From NCBI RefSeq assembly GCF_900186865.1, contig NZ_LT906480.1, forward strand, positions 1,444,001 to 1,508,000: 64,000 nt of DNA, written 5' to 3'. Positions 16,858 to 27,819 of this stretch are shown piece by piece. Position 1 is the first letter of the stretch. The number at the start of each line of letters is the position of its first letter. The translations under genes were made by a program, and so were the position numbers. The notes beneath the pieces were generated by a model. The model searched no databases. It had not been told where the DNA came from and saw nothing but the letters and a program-made list of their open reading frames with translations. The stretch is from Stenotrophomonas maltophilia (GTDB lineage Bacteria > Pseudomonadota > Gammaproteobacteria > Xanthomonadales > Xanthomonadaceae).

Positions 16858-17238
16858 ATGAACGACATCAACCCGCGCTATCCCGCCGTGATCCAGTCGG
16901 CGTTGCGCTTCCTCGACGGCAAGGGGCTGGCGCGTGTGCAGTCGGCGCCGTTGCTGCATCGCCTGCTGTGGTGCATGGGCATCGCACTGCCACCGCCAAT
17001 CCTGGCCGGCTTCGGTACCAATGCGCTGGTGCAGGGCCTGTTGTTCGGGCTGTTCTGGACCGCACTGATGTGGCTGATGCTGTGGCAGGGCAGCGAGCGT
17101 CCGCTGGCCTTGCTGCTGGCGGCCGGCCTGTTGGCTGGTGCGCTGTTCGGCGTGGTGATGGCCGGCTTGATGCGCTCGCTGCGCCGTCACCGCAAATTGC
17201 CGGAGTGGCGCCAGTTCCGCGCGGGGCAGGCGGACTGA
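16858..17238 (+). CDS. DUF6404-type small membrane protein
   Basis: 126 aa. A soluble N-terminal ~35 residues (ALRFLDGKGLARVQSAPLLHRLLW) leads into a conserved GIALPPPILAGFGTNAL motif and two membrane segments (LFGLFWTALMWLMLW and LLLAAGLLAGALFGVVMAGLM), then a basic tail. This resembles DUF6404 proteins, whose function is unknown. It stands alone after the rplS terminator. Confidence 0.7.
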   Translation: MNDINPRYPAVIQSALRFLDGKGLARVQSAPLLHRLLWCMGIALPPPILAGFGTNALVQGLLFGLFWTALMWLMLWQGSERPLALLLAAGLLAGALFGVVMAGLMRSLRRHRKLPEWRQFRAGQAD

Positions 17239-17317
17239 GCCGATGGCGCACTGCGCCGTGACCGCCCGGCACAGGCCGCGGTAGGCTGCAGTGTCATCCC
17301 GATGGACGTGCCGTGCG

Positions 17318-17753
17318 ATGCCTGCCAAGCGAACCGCACCTTCCGCTGCGCCCAAACTGTTGTCAGGCGGCAATCCGCAGATCGCCAAGGGCGAGGGCGA
17401 TGCCACGGTACAGGCCTATATCGCGGCGATGCCGGACTGGAAGCGGCCGATCGGCGCACGGCTGGATGCGCTGGTCGAACAGGCCGTACCCGGGGTGCAC
17501 AAGGCGGTGAAGTGGAACTCGCCGATGTATGCGGTGGCCGCGGGCGAAGGCTGGTTCCTCAGCTTCCATTGCTTCACCCGCTATATCAAGGTGGCGTTCT
17601 TCCGCGGCACTGCGCTGAAACCGGTGCCGCCGGAGCCGTCCAAGGAGTGCCGATACGCGCTACCTGCACATTGCACAGGATGGCGTACTGGATGAAGCCC
17701 GGTTTCTTGACTGGGTGCGCCAGGCCGCGGCATTGCCCGGCGAACACATGTAA
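17318..17753 (+). pseudogene. DUF1801-domain protein, frameshifted
   Basis: The frame opens MPAKRTAPSAAP and carries DUF1801 features (VHKAVKWNSPMYAV, FLSFHCFTRYIKVAFF). At about 17647 an extra G turns the expected ...SKDADTRYLHI into SKECRYALPAHC, and the frame ends at 17695. Deleting that base restores DTRYLHIAQDGVLDEARFL and a normal end at the TAA at 17751-17753. DUF1801 proteins are small YdhG/YjhX-type proteins related to the frataxin-like fold, of uncertain role. An intact DUF1801 gene follows 38 bp later. This could be a recent inactivation or a sequencing error. Confidence 0.75.
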
Positions 17754-17791
17754 GCCCACCGTTCTGATCTCCTTGCCGACGAGAGCCGCTG

Positions 17792-18199
17792 ATGGCCACG
17801 CATGCACCCAACCCGGCTGATGCCGGAACCCCGGCCGCCGAACTGATCGATGCGCGCATCGCCGAACTGGGCGACTGGCGTGGCGAAGCGCTGGCACGCG
17901 TGCGTGCGTTGATCCATGAGGCGCTGCCCGACGTGCAGGAAACCTGGAAATGGCGGGGTACACCGGTGTGGGAGCACAACGGCATCCTGTGCACCGGCGA
18001 GACCTACAAGCAGGCGGTGAAGCTGACGTTTGCCAATGGCGCGACGCTGGCCGACCCCAAAGGCCTGTTCAACGCCAGCCTGGAGGGCAACACGCGGCGC
18101 GCGATCGATATCCATGAAGGCGCGATGCCGGATGCCGCCGCGTTCAAGGCGTTGATGCGCGCGGCGGCCATGTTCAACGCGGCGAAGAAGAAGCGGTAG
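17792..18199 (+). CDS. DUF1801-domain protein
   Basis: 135 aa. It carries DUF1801 landmarks: DVQETWKWRGTPVWEHNGILCTG in the centre, YKQAVKLTFANGATL and NTRRAIDIHEG at the end. It is a paralogue-like neighbour of the frameshifted gene just upstream. The function is unknown; the family is often annotated as YdeI/OmpD-associated-like or iron-related, without proof. The TAG stop belongs to the GTAG head of a SMAG repeat. Confidence 0.8.
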   Translation: MATHAPNPADAGTPAAELIDARIAELGDWRGEALARVRALIHEALPDVQETWKWRGTPVWEHNGILCTGETYKQAVKLTFANGATLADPKGLFNASLEGNTRRAIDIHEGAMPDAAAFKALMRAAAMFNAAKKKR

Positions 18200-18320
18200 A
18201 GCCGGCCGCTGGCCGGCTGTGCCGCGATGCTGCTGGAGAGGTGTGAGGTTGGCGGCCAGCGGCCGGCACTACCGTGGCGTTCACTGGCCCATGAGGTTGC
18301 CGGCCAGCGGCCGGCACTAC
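18196..18320. repeat. Cluster of three SMAG REP elements between convergent genes
   Basis: GTAG-headed element at 18196-18221 and two inverted copies at about 18250-18272 and 18298-18320, each with the GCCGGCC(GC/AG)... stem. The first supplies the TAG stop of the DUF1801 gene. The last supplies the TAG stop of the MATE gene on the other strand. Confidence 0.85.
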
Positions 18321-19777
18321 CGCAGCGGTGCGGCATCCGGGTCGGCCACCGGCGACGGCGGGCAGGCCGGAATTTCCGACGGCGTGGCCAGTTCCTCGGC
18401 GTGCGAGGGCTTGCTGATCATCTTCGCCTTGCGCCAGCCGCCCCAGCGGTAGTACGCCAGCGACAGCAGCATCGACACCAGCGAGCTGACCGGGAAACTC
18501 CACCAGATCGCATCGGCGCCCCAGTACGGCTGCAGCAGCTCGGCGAACGGCACGCGAACGCCCCACAGCGAACCAGCCAGGATCAGCAGCGGCGGGATCA
18601 CCGCACCGGTGGAGCGCACCACGCCGGAGATCACGAAGCTGACGCCGAAGAACAGGAACGAGCCGATCACTACGTGGTTGAGGTGACGGGCAATGTCCAG
18701 CGCCTGGCTGGCCGGCGGCAGGAACAGGGCCAGCAGCTGGCGATCGAACAGCACCAGCGGCAGGATCAGCGCGCCGGTCAGCAGGAAATTGAACAGCACG
18801 CCCTGGCGTGCGGTGCCGCGTACGCGGTCCCAGCGCTGTGCACCGACGTTCTGCGCCGCCATCGAAGAGCACGCCGCGCCGATCGCCATCGCCGGCATCT
18901 GCAGGTAGTTCCACAGCTGCAGGGAAGCGCCGTAACCGGCGGCGGTGTCGGTGCCGTACTGGTTGACCATGGTCATCAGCAGGATCACCGACAGCGAGAT
19001 CAGCACCATCTGCAGGCCCATCGGCACGCCCTTGAGCACCAACGCTTTCAGGATGGTCAGGTCGAGCTTGAACAGGCGCATGTCGGCGCGGCCCAGCCAC
19101 AACGTGTGGCGCTTGTGCCGCATGTACAGCAGCAGGCCGGCCAGCGACAGCGTCTGCGCGACGAGCGTGGCCCAGGCCGAGCCGGCGATGCCCAGCGCGG
19201 GGAACGGCCCCATGCCGAAGATCAGAACCGGGTTCAGCACGATGTCCAGTGCCACCGACACCATCAGGAAACGGAACGGCGTGCGCGAGTCACCGGCACC
19301 GCGCAGCGCGGCGGTGAGGAAGGCGAACGCATACAGCGTCGGCATCGCCAGGAAGATGATCTGCAGGTAGGCCTCGGCCAATGGCAGCGAGGCGGCCGGC
19401 GTGCCCATCGCCGCCAGCAGCGGATGGGCCATGAACCAGCCGACGATGGCGATGATCACCGACAGGCCGATGAAGAAGGTGGCGCTGGTACCCACCACGC
19501 GCCGCGCCTGTGGGATGTCGCGCGCGCCGATCGCCTGGCCGATCAGGATGGTCGAGGCCATGCCGAAGCCGAACACCGAGCCGATCAGGAAGAACATGAT
19601 GTTGTTGGCGTTCGCGGTGGCGGTCAGTGCCGCCTCGCCGAGGAAGCGCCCGACCCAGACCGCATTCACCGAACCGTTCAGCGACTGCGCGATGTTGCCG
19701 GCCAGGATCGGCAGGGAAAACAACAGGAGATTGCGGCCGATCGGGCCGGAGGTCAGGTCAAGCGGCGCCTTGGCCAT
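18317..19777 (-). CDS. MATE family efflux transporter
   Basis: 486 aa with twelve hydrophobic segments. MATE proteins export cationic drugs or metabolites with H+ or Na+ antiport across the inner membrane. The N-terminal half shows PILAGNIAQSLNGSVNAVWVG; the second half repeats the pattern (GVPMGLQMVLISLSVILLM, MAIGAACSSMAAQNVGA). The ATG at 19777 gives the typical short cytoplasmic start MAKAPLDLTSGPI; the upstream extension is Arg/Pro-rich and unlikely. Drug specificity cannot be read from the sequence. Confidence 0.9.
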   Translation of the reverse strand: MAKAPLDLTSGPIGRNLLLFSLPILAGNIAQSLNGSVNAVWVGRFLGEAALTATANANNIMFFLIGSVFGFGMASTILIGQAIGARDIPQARRVVGTSATFFIGLSVIIAIVGWFMAHPLLAAMGTPAASLPLAEAYLQIIFLAMPTLYAFAFLTAALRGAGDSRTPFRFLMVSVALDIVLNPVLIFGMGPFPALGIAGSAWATLVAQTLSLAGLLLYMRHKRHTLWLGRADMRLFKLDLTILKALVLKGVPMGLQMVLISLSVILLMTMVNQYGTDTAAGYGASLQLWNYLQMPAMAIGAACSSMAAQNVGAQRWDRVRGTARQGVLFNFLLTGALILPLVLFDRQLLALFLPPASQALDIARHLNHVVIGSFLFFGVSFVISGVVRSTGAVIPPLLILAGSLWGVRVPFAELLQPYWGADAIWWSFPVSSLVSMLLSLAYYRWGGWRKAKMISKPSHAEELATPSEIPACPPSPVADPDAAPLR

Positions 19778-19839
19778 GGAGTGGTGATCGAATCCCGGGA
19801 GGCGCACACTAGCACCAAGCCGGTTTGCGGGATGTGGCA

Positions 19840-20079
19840 ATGCGTCAACGACTGCAGGTGAAGCGAAGGCTGGCGCTGGCCTTGATCGGCGCCGCGCTGG
19901 CCGCATGTTCGACAGGTGACCGGCTGGGCGATACCCAGGTGCGGCCAACCGACCGCCCCGAGTGCCTGGTCGGCAGCCAGCGCCAGGATCTTTCCGCCGA
20001 CGTTCCCACCCTGATCGGGGGCAGTGGCTGCCGCACCGACCCCGACAACCCGCGTCCCCTGAACAAGCGAACGGAGTAG
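19840..20079 (+). CDS. Small lipoprotein of unknown function
   Basis: 79 aa. A basic start, a hydrophobic stretch (LALALIGAALAAC) and a lipobox LAAC mark a lipoprotein anchored at Cys 20 or so. The mature part is short and polar with two further Cys (ECLVGS, SGCRTD). An upstream in-frame TTG at 19825 is less likely than this ATG. It precedes hslR by 9 bp and may share its transcript. Confidence 0.6.
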   Translation: MRQRLQVKRRLALALIGAALAACSTGDRLGDTQVRPTDRPECLVGSQRQDLSADVPTLIGGSGCRTDPDNPRPLNKRTE

Positions 20080-20088
20080 TCCCTGCCG

Positions 20089-20496
20089 ATGACCGAGCTT
20101 TCCGCGCTGTCGCCCAGTGTCCGCCTGGACATCTGGCTGTGGGCGGCCCGTTTCTTCAAGACCCGCAGCCTGGCCAAGCAGGCCATCGAGACCGGCAAGG
20201 TCAGCGTCGCCGGGCAGCGCCCGAAATCCTCACGCGCAGTGCGCGTCGGTGAGCAGCTGCAGGTCGACCGCGGCGAAGAGCATTTCGAGATCCAGGTGCT
20301 GGGCCTGAGCGACCAGCGCGGGCCGGCGCCGACGGCGCAGCAGTTGTATGCCGAGAGTGAGGCCTCGAAGGCGCGCCGTGCCGAACAGCGCGCGTTGCGC
20401 ATCGCGGCGCGCGATGGTTTCCAGCCGCCGGAGCACAAGCCGGACAAGCGCGCACGGCGGTTGATCCGCGCGCTCGGCGATATCGACGCGTTGTAA
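20089..20496 (+). CDS. hslR: Heat-shock ribosome-associated protein Hsp15
   Basis: 135 aa. Hsp15 is an S4-domain RNA-binding protein that rescues stalled 50S subunits still carrying peptidyl-tRNA. The S4 fold is visible at the start (VRLDIWLWAARFFKTRSLAKQAIETGKVSV), followed by RAVRVGEQLQV and a basic C-terminal tail (KPDKRARRLIRALGDIDAL) characteristic of HslR. It converges on the DUF937 gene with a hairpin between. Confidence 0.92.
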   Translation: MTELSALSPSVRLDIWLWAARFFKTRSLAKQAIETGKVSVAGQRPKSSRAVRVGEQLQVDRGEEHFEIQVLGLSDQRGPAPTAQQLYAESEASKARRAEQRALRIAARDGFQPPEHKPDKRARRLIRALGDIDAL

Positions 20497-20502
20497 GCAG
20501 CA

Positions 20503-20527
20503 GGGCGCCAGACCGGATCCGGCGCCC
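20503..20527. terminator. Bidirectional hairpin between hslR and DUF937 gene
   Basis: GGGCGCC and GGCGCCC arms with an internal CCGGATCCGG-like segment lie in the 38-bp gap of two convergent genes. It lacks a strong T tract. Confidence 0.55.
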
Positions 20528-20534
20528 CCTTGGC

Positions 20535-21137
20535 TCAGCGCTTGCCGCCCAGCAGGCTGCCGCCGATCTTCAGCAGATCGCCCACGCCGAGCTGGCCGTC
20601 ACCGTCCTGGTCCAGCAGGCTGCCGAGCAGGCCGCCGGCAAGACCGCCCTGCTGCTGCACCTGCTGCTTTTCCTGGCCGAGGGCCTGGCTGAGCGAGCCG
20701 GCGTCGGCCTGGCCGCCACCGAGGCGCTGGGCGAGGAAAGCCATCACGATCGGTGCGAGGATCTGCAGCAGCTGGCTGGTGCGGCCACTGTCGAGCTGGG
20801 TGGCCTGGGCCAGGCCGGTTTCCACCTTCTGCTGGTTGCCGCCGAAGATGTGGCCGAGGATGCCGGCGCCATCGCTGGCGGCACCACCGCCACCGCCGCC
20901 CAGTACCGAACCGAGCACGCTGCCCAGGTCCAGCCCACTGTGGTTGTTCTGCAGCGCGCCGAGCAGCGCCTGCGCGCCCTGCGGCTGCGAGGCGTTGTTG
21001 CCCAGCGCGCCCATCAGCACCGGCAGCGCGGCACTGATCGCACCGGAAGCCTGGGTGTCGCTGATGCCGAGCTGCTGCGACACCTGCTGCAGCGGGGCGC
21101 CCTGCAGTTTGGCGAGAAGTTCGTCGGTGAGGCTCAT
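20535..21137 (-). CDS. DUF937 (YidB-like) protein with an EF-hand-like loop
   Basis: 200 aa, rich in Gln, Gly, Ala and Leu. The N-terminal LQGAPLQQVSQQLGISDTQASGAISAALPVLMGALG pattern and the repeated helix (LQILAPIVMAFLAQRLGG) define DUF937, a cytosolic family of unknown role. Near the C-terminus DQDGDGQLGVGD fits a calcium-binding EF-hand or dockerin loop (acidic residues at positions 1, 3, 5 and 12), which is known in some family members. A Gly-run linker (LGGGGGGAAS) sits in the middle. Confidence 0.82.
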   Translation of the reverse strand: MSLTDELLAKLQGAPLQQVSQQLGISDTQASGAISAALPVLMGALGNNASQPQGAQALLGALQNNHSGLDLGSVLGSVLGGGGGGAASDGAGILGHIFGGNQQKVETGLAQATQLDSGRTSQLLQILAPIVMAFLAQRLGGGQADAGSLSQALGQEKQQVQQQGGLAGGLLGSLLDQDGDGQLGVGDLLKIGGSLLGGKR

Positions 21138-21189
21138 CTGCGGAATCCTTGATTGGGGTGGGGCGTGCAGAAGGTACGACGCGGACCGT

Positions 21190-21224
21190 TAAAACGGCGA
21201 CGCCGCCTCACGGGGAGGCGGCGT
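21190..21224 (-). terminator. Terminator of katA
   Basis: On the minus strand ACGCCGCCTCC pairs with GGAGGCGGCGT around a short loop. It is followed by CGCCGTTTTAAC, just past the katA stop. Confidence 0.75.
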
Positions 21225-21245
21225 GCTGTTCACGGGGCAGGGCGA

Positions 21246-22889
21246 TCAGAGCTCGATGTCTTCGGCGCCCGGGGTCGCGGTGGGGAAGTCCGCTTCCGGC
21301 TGCGCCGGCTTGAACGGATCCGAAGGCTGGCTGGCCAGCGCCTTCAGCGCTGCGGCAACGCCAGCGCCATAGGCCGGGTCGGCCTTGCTGCAGTTGTCGA
21401 TGTGGCGCTGCTTGATGAAGTCCGGCGCATCGCCCAGGGCGCGGGCGGTGTTGGCGAACAGGCGGTCCTTCTGTGCCTGGTTGTAGCTGCGGAACAGCGC
21501 ACCGGGCTGGCTGAAGTAGTCGGCGTCGTCCTCACGGAAATTCCAGAAGTCGGCGTCACCGCGGATCTTCATCGGCGGCTCGCGGTACTGCGGCTGTTCC
21601 TGCCACTGGCCGTAGCTGTTCGGCTCGTAGTGCGGCAGGCCGCCGTAGTTGCCGTCCACGCGCATCGCACCGTCGCGGTGGTTGCTGTGCACCGGGCAGC
21701 GTGCGGCGTTCACCGGAATCTGGTGGTGGTTCACGCCCAGGCGGTAGCGCTGCGCATCGGAATAGGCGAACAGGCGTGCCTGCAGCATCTTGTCCGGCGA
21801 CGGGCCGATGCCCGGCACCAGGTTGCTCGGTGCGAACGCGGACTGCTCGACGTCCTGGTACCAGTTGACCGGGTTGCGGTTCAGTTCGAACTGGCCCACT
21901 TCGATCAGCGGGTAGTCGCTCTTCGGCCACACCTTGGTCAGGTCGAACGGATGGATGCGGTAGGTTTCCGCCTCCAGCTCGGGCATGACCTGGATGAACA
22001 GCTTCCACTTCGGGAAGTCGCCCTTCTCGATTGCGGCGAACAGGTCGCGGCCGTGGCTTTCGCGGTCATGGCCGACCAGGATCTGCGCCTGCGCGTCGGT
22101 CAGCGATTCGATGCCCTGCTGGCTGACGAAGTGGAACTTCACCCAGAAGCGCTCGCTGTCGGCGTTGGTGAAGCTGTAGGTGTGCGAGCCGAAGCCGTGC
22201 ATGTGGCGGAAGCTACGCGGGATGCCGCGGTCGCTCATCACCACGGTCACCTGCAGCAGGGCTTCGGGCAGCAACGTCCAGAAGTCCCAGTTGTTGCGCG
22301 CGCTGCGCAGGTTGGTATGCGGGTCGCGCTTCACGGCCTTGTTGAGGTCGGCGAACTTGCGCGGGTCGCGCAGGAAGAACACCGGCGTGTTGTTGCCGAC
22401 CAGGTCCCAGTTGCCTTCTTCGGTGTAGAACTTCAGCGCGAAGCCGCGGATGTCACGCTCGGCGTCGGCGGCGCCACGCTCGCCGGCCACGGTGGTGAAG
22501 CGGGCGAACATCTCGGTCTGCTTGCCGACCTTCTCGAACAGCTTGGCGCGGGTGTACTTGCTGATGTCATGGGTGACAGTGAAGGTACCGAACGCGCCCG
22601 AGCCCTTGGCGTGCATGCGGCGCTCGGGAATGATCTCGCGGTTGAGGTTGGCCAGCTTCTCCAGCAGCCAGACGTCTTCCATCAGCAGCGGGCCACGTGG
22701 GCCGGCGGTCTTGCTGTTCTGGTTGTCCACCACCGGTGCGCCGAAGGCCGTGGTCATCGGCGTGACCGGATCATCGCCGTGCTTCTGCTTGGGCGTGGTG
22801 CTCAGTTCACGCTGCTGCTGGGCGCCTTCCGCAGGCGACGGCGCGGTGTGATACGGGCACTTGGGGCTGTTGTTATCGGACTGGCTCAT
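21246..22889 (-). CDS. katA: Monofunctional haem catalase
   Basis: 547 aa. It dismutates H2O2 to water and oxygen. Motifs: the distal-side region [16 protein letters not shown], the NADPH/haem region [35 protein letters not shown], and the proximal haem-ligand signature [14 protein letters not shown], whose Tyr coordinates iron. The length without a flavodoxin-like C-terminal domain indicates the small-subunit catalase group. An N-terminal extension is Gln/Lys-rich. An OxyR-like site lies about 100 bp upstream and a terminator follows. Confidence 0.95.
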   Translation of the reverse strand: MSQSDNNSPKCPYHTAPSPAEGAQQQRELSTTPKQKHGDDPVTPMTTAFGAPVVDNQNSKTAGPRGPLLMEDVWLLEKLANLNREIIPERRMHAKGSGAFGTFTVTHDISKYTRAKLFEKVGKQTEMFARFTTVAGERGAADAERDIRGFALKFYTEEGNWDLVGNNTPVFFLRDPRKFADLNKAVKRDPHTNLRSARNNWDFWTLLPEALLQVTVVMSDRGIPRSFRHMHGFGSHTYSFTNADSERFWVKFHFVSQQGIESLTDAQAQILVGHDRESHGRDLFAAIEKGDFPKWKLFIQVMPELEAETYRIHPFDLTKVWPKSDYPLIEVGQFELNRNPVNWYQDVEQSAFAPSNLVPGIGPSPDKMLQARLFAYSDAQRYRLGVNHHQIPVNAARCPVHSNHRDGAMRVDGNYGGLPHYEPNSYGQWQEQPQYREPPMKIRGDADFWNFREDDADYFSQPGALFRSYNQAQKDRLFANTARALGDAPDFIKQRHIDNCSKADPAYGAGVAAALKALASQPSDPFKPAQPEADFPTATPGAEDIEL

Positions 22890-22984
22890 GGCTGGCTCCT
22901 GCGGGTGAAGGCGGGGTGGAACATCTTCACTCGACTTTAGCTATGGCCAGATGAAATGAATAATCGAATGAATCATTCACTTCT

Positions 22985-22999
22985 ATAGCTTCTGTCTAT
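22985..22999 (-). promoter_or_regulatory. OxyR-like binding motif upstream of katA
   Basis: ATAGCTTCTGTCTAT fits the OxyR half-site frame ATAG-N7-CTAT in an unusually AT-rich island. A second perfect palindrome, GAATGA A TCATTC, lies at 22966-22978. Peroxide-induced catalases are classic OxyR targets, so regulation by OxyR is a reasonable inference. Confidence 0.55.
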
Positions 23000-23069
23000 C
23001 GATTGTCGGGAATTCATTGCCGGGGCCTTGTTCCGGTCGCCCGGCGGCTCGCATCCCGACACGCTCCGA

Positions 23070-24827
23070 TCATGGGCCAGCAGTGCTCGATTCGACGATG
23101 CGCACCGGGCGCGCTAGGCCGTCGAATGCATCCACATAACGACGATGAAGCATCCCGTCCCGGCGCAGCTGGGTGTCCTGCATCGGCCGGATCTGGGTGG
23201 TCAGCGGATTCCCGCGTGGCGCCAGTTGCGTTCCATAGCGTGCGGGGTAGGGCCCCGATGCGGCTGCCTTCACATACCGGGTTTCCTGTACCACCAGGCC
23301 GGCACGGCGAAGGCGCTCGATCTGCAGGTCGCCGATGTTGGCGGTGTAGTCGTTGCCGAAGACATACTCGGCCTGCACGCCGTCGGGTCGGTTTTCCCAG
23401 GTTGTTGAAACGCAGTTGGAGGTGCAGCCACCGGTGAATGACCAGTGTGGTGAGTATGTGTACGTCCAGGAGGCGGGCTGGATGCCGGGCCCGGACAGGG
23501 TCTTGGATACCAGCGACTTGGCCATGTAGGCATTGGGAATGCCGAATGAGCCAAACCCGAAGTTGGAGGAACTAGTGCCGATGATGCCGCAGCTGCCAGG
23601 CGTGTTGTCCGATCCGTGGATCAACTGGCGAAGCGAGAACACCCCTTGTGCGCCGCTGGGATGGCGCATGGTGATCACATCGTTGAAGGCCGGGTCGCCG
23701 GCATCTTCCGAGCGGAATCCCGTTGCATTCTGCGCGCAGGAATTCATGTAGAAGCCTGGATTCAGGACGGGGGGCACCATCGTCCACGGCATGGCGCCCA
23801 CATGGCGGTCGGTGGAGAAGGTCCAGCGCGACTGGTCGGGAAGTACGACTTCGTTGAGCGTGCGCCCCCAGTAGCTGTCGACGTAGTTGTAACGCCAGGT
23901 GCGATCCCCGGCCCGGACGGCGCCGATCTTGCCCTGCGCGTCATAGTCGATATCGATCCGGGCTCCGTCATTGGAAATGATCGCCAGCAGGCGGGTCGGG
24001 TTGGCACCGTCGTAGCTGTAACTGACCCAGTTGCCGTGGCGGTCCTCGACACGTGTCGCGTAGAGGAAGACATCGACGACCGGAACCAGCAGGTAGGGCT
24101 GCGATGTGCCATTGCCATTGCCATCACGATAGTACTCGTTGGCCAGCACGTCGTGCTGGTCGCGGACCGCCATCCAATCGAAGAAGTAACGGGTGCCATC
24201 GGTGGTCCGCACCACAAAACCTTCGCCGGTTCCATTCCTGATGGCTGGCAGGCAGCTGACGCGCCAATGGCTGGCCGAGGTGCCAATGTAGGTTGCCCCA
24301 TCCTGGGGCAGGCTTGCCCCTGCTTCCTTCAGCAAAAGGGATTCATAACCGACCGCAGGGAGGTTGATGAAGATGCCGCTCCAATAGGTGTGCTTCGGGA
24401 TGACCCGGGTGTTGAAGTCCGGTGACGGGCCCACCCACTCGGTCGGGGACAGGTTGCTGCCGCTGCAGCGGCCGCCGCCCGCCGCATTCCAGCCCCGGCG
24501 TTGATCGTAGGAGCCCATCATGTAGGGGGCATCGATCTCCCAGGACGCCCCCAGCGGGGCGGCAGCGCGATCCAGTCCCTGTTTCTGCTTCGGCGTTGTG
24601 CGGGTGAATGCGACCCGCATTCCACTGCTGGTCGGCACCACGACATCGGTCTGCGAGAACTGCAGCGTGCCATCCTTCCTGTTTAGGGAATCACCAAACA
24701 GATCATCGCCGAGCGCCGCGACCCGCGCACCCCGCAGGCGTTCGTCGTAGGTACGCTCGCTGCTTACGAATTCCTGTGCATCGGCCACGCCACACACCAG
24801 CAACAACGCTAGAACCGTACGCCGCAT
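23070..24827 (-). CDS. RHS/YD-repeat family secreted protein, C-terminally truncated
   Basis: 585 aa from the ATG at 24827, which opens a signal peptide (MRRTVLALLLVCGVADA). The body has RHS/YD-type beta strands (YYRDGNGNG, GNWVSYSYDGANPTRLLAIIS, IDYDAQGKIGAVRAG, YVDAFDGLARPVRIVE). Full RHS proteins of this kind continue with many more YD repeats, a DPxGR-type core boundary and a variable toxin tip. Here a TGA stops the frame just after the first canonical DAFDGLARP repeat, and the katA promoter region follows at once. It is probably a truncated remnant or donor copy of a longer RHS gene. Confidence 0.75.
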   Translation of the reverse strand: MRRTVLALLLVCGVADAQEFVSSERTYDERLRGARVAALGDDLFGDSLNRKDGTLQFSQTDVVVPTSSGMRVAFTRTTPKQKQGLDRAAAPLGASWEIDAPYMMGSYDQRRGWNAAGGGRCSGSNLSPTEWVGPSPDFNTRVIPKHTYWSGIFINLPAVGYESLLLKEAGASLPQDGATYIGTSASHWRVSCLPAIRNGTGEGFVVRTTDGTRYFFDWMAVRDQHDVLANEYYRDGNGNGTSQPYLLVPVVDVFLYATRVEDRHGNWVSYSYDGANPTRLLAIISNDGARIDIDYDAQGKIGAVRAGDRTWRYNYVDSYWGRTLNEVVLPDQSRWTFSTDRHVGAMPWTMVPPVLNPGFYMNSCAQNATGFRSEDAGDPAFNDVITMRHPSGAQGVFSLRQLIHGSDNTPGSCGIIGTSSSNFGFGSFGIPNAYMAKSLVSKTLSGPGIQPASWTYTYSPHWSFTGGCTSNCVSTTWENRPDGVQAEYVFGNDYTANIGDLQIERLRRAGLVVQETRYVKAAASGPYPARYGTQLAPRGNPLTTQIRPMQDTQLRRDGMLHRRYVDAFDGLARPVRIVESSTAGP

Positions 24828-24991
24828 GTTCGTTCCCTCGTGATCGAATCCCCTCGCTTCGATGCCGCGGCATGTTGCCCGGCCCCATTGCATGCCGCTG
24901 GGATCGCAGTTTCAGTGACTGTGCGGAACGGCGCCCCAGCTCCCCTGTGGCGGTCTGCGTGGCCGAGTATGCAGGATTCTCCGCGGTGGCT

Positions 24992-25015
24992 TCCAGGGGG
25001 GCATGGTGCCCCCTG
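24992..25015 (-). terminator. Hairpin downstream of mutS
   Basis: CCAGGGGG and CCCCCTGG arms around CATGGTG lie 12 bp past the mutS stop. The stem is strong but there is no T tract, so terminator function is tentative. Confidence 0.45.
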
Positions 25016-25026
25016 GCCAGGCGCAC

Positions 25027-27642
<2,616 letters not shown>

Positions 27643-27722
27643 TTAGAGCGTATTTTCACAAAGCGGAAGTGGTGGTGAGTAGGTGCTAGTGGAAGGGTTT
27701 GGAGACCATTGTAGTAGCCAAG

Positions 27723-27770
27723 GGTAGCCAAATCCCTGCAGGGGCCGATTCATGCCAGAATTTGGCTACC
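27723..27770. repeat. Inverted repeat between mutS and the integrase gene
   Basis: GGTAGCCAAAT (27723-27733) and ATTTGGCTACC (27760-27770) are perfect 11-bp inverted copies 26 bp apart. A further direct copy of GTAGCCAA sits at about 27714. Such spacing suits integrase arm or core sites, or an operator of the integrase gene. Confidence 0.65.
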
Positions 27771-27819
27771 CGGCACCGGGCAGCGTGCCGCGACATTCAT
27801 CCAAAGGACAGTGGTCGCC

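Noticed and set aside
18227..19861. A 544-codon plus-strand frame rich in Arg, Gln and His
   Set aside because: It is the shadow of the MATE gene on the other strand and has no protein-like motifs.
21153..22940. A 595-codon plus-strand frame
   Set aside because: Antisense shadow of katA; composition is Val/Arg/His-biased without domains.
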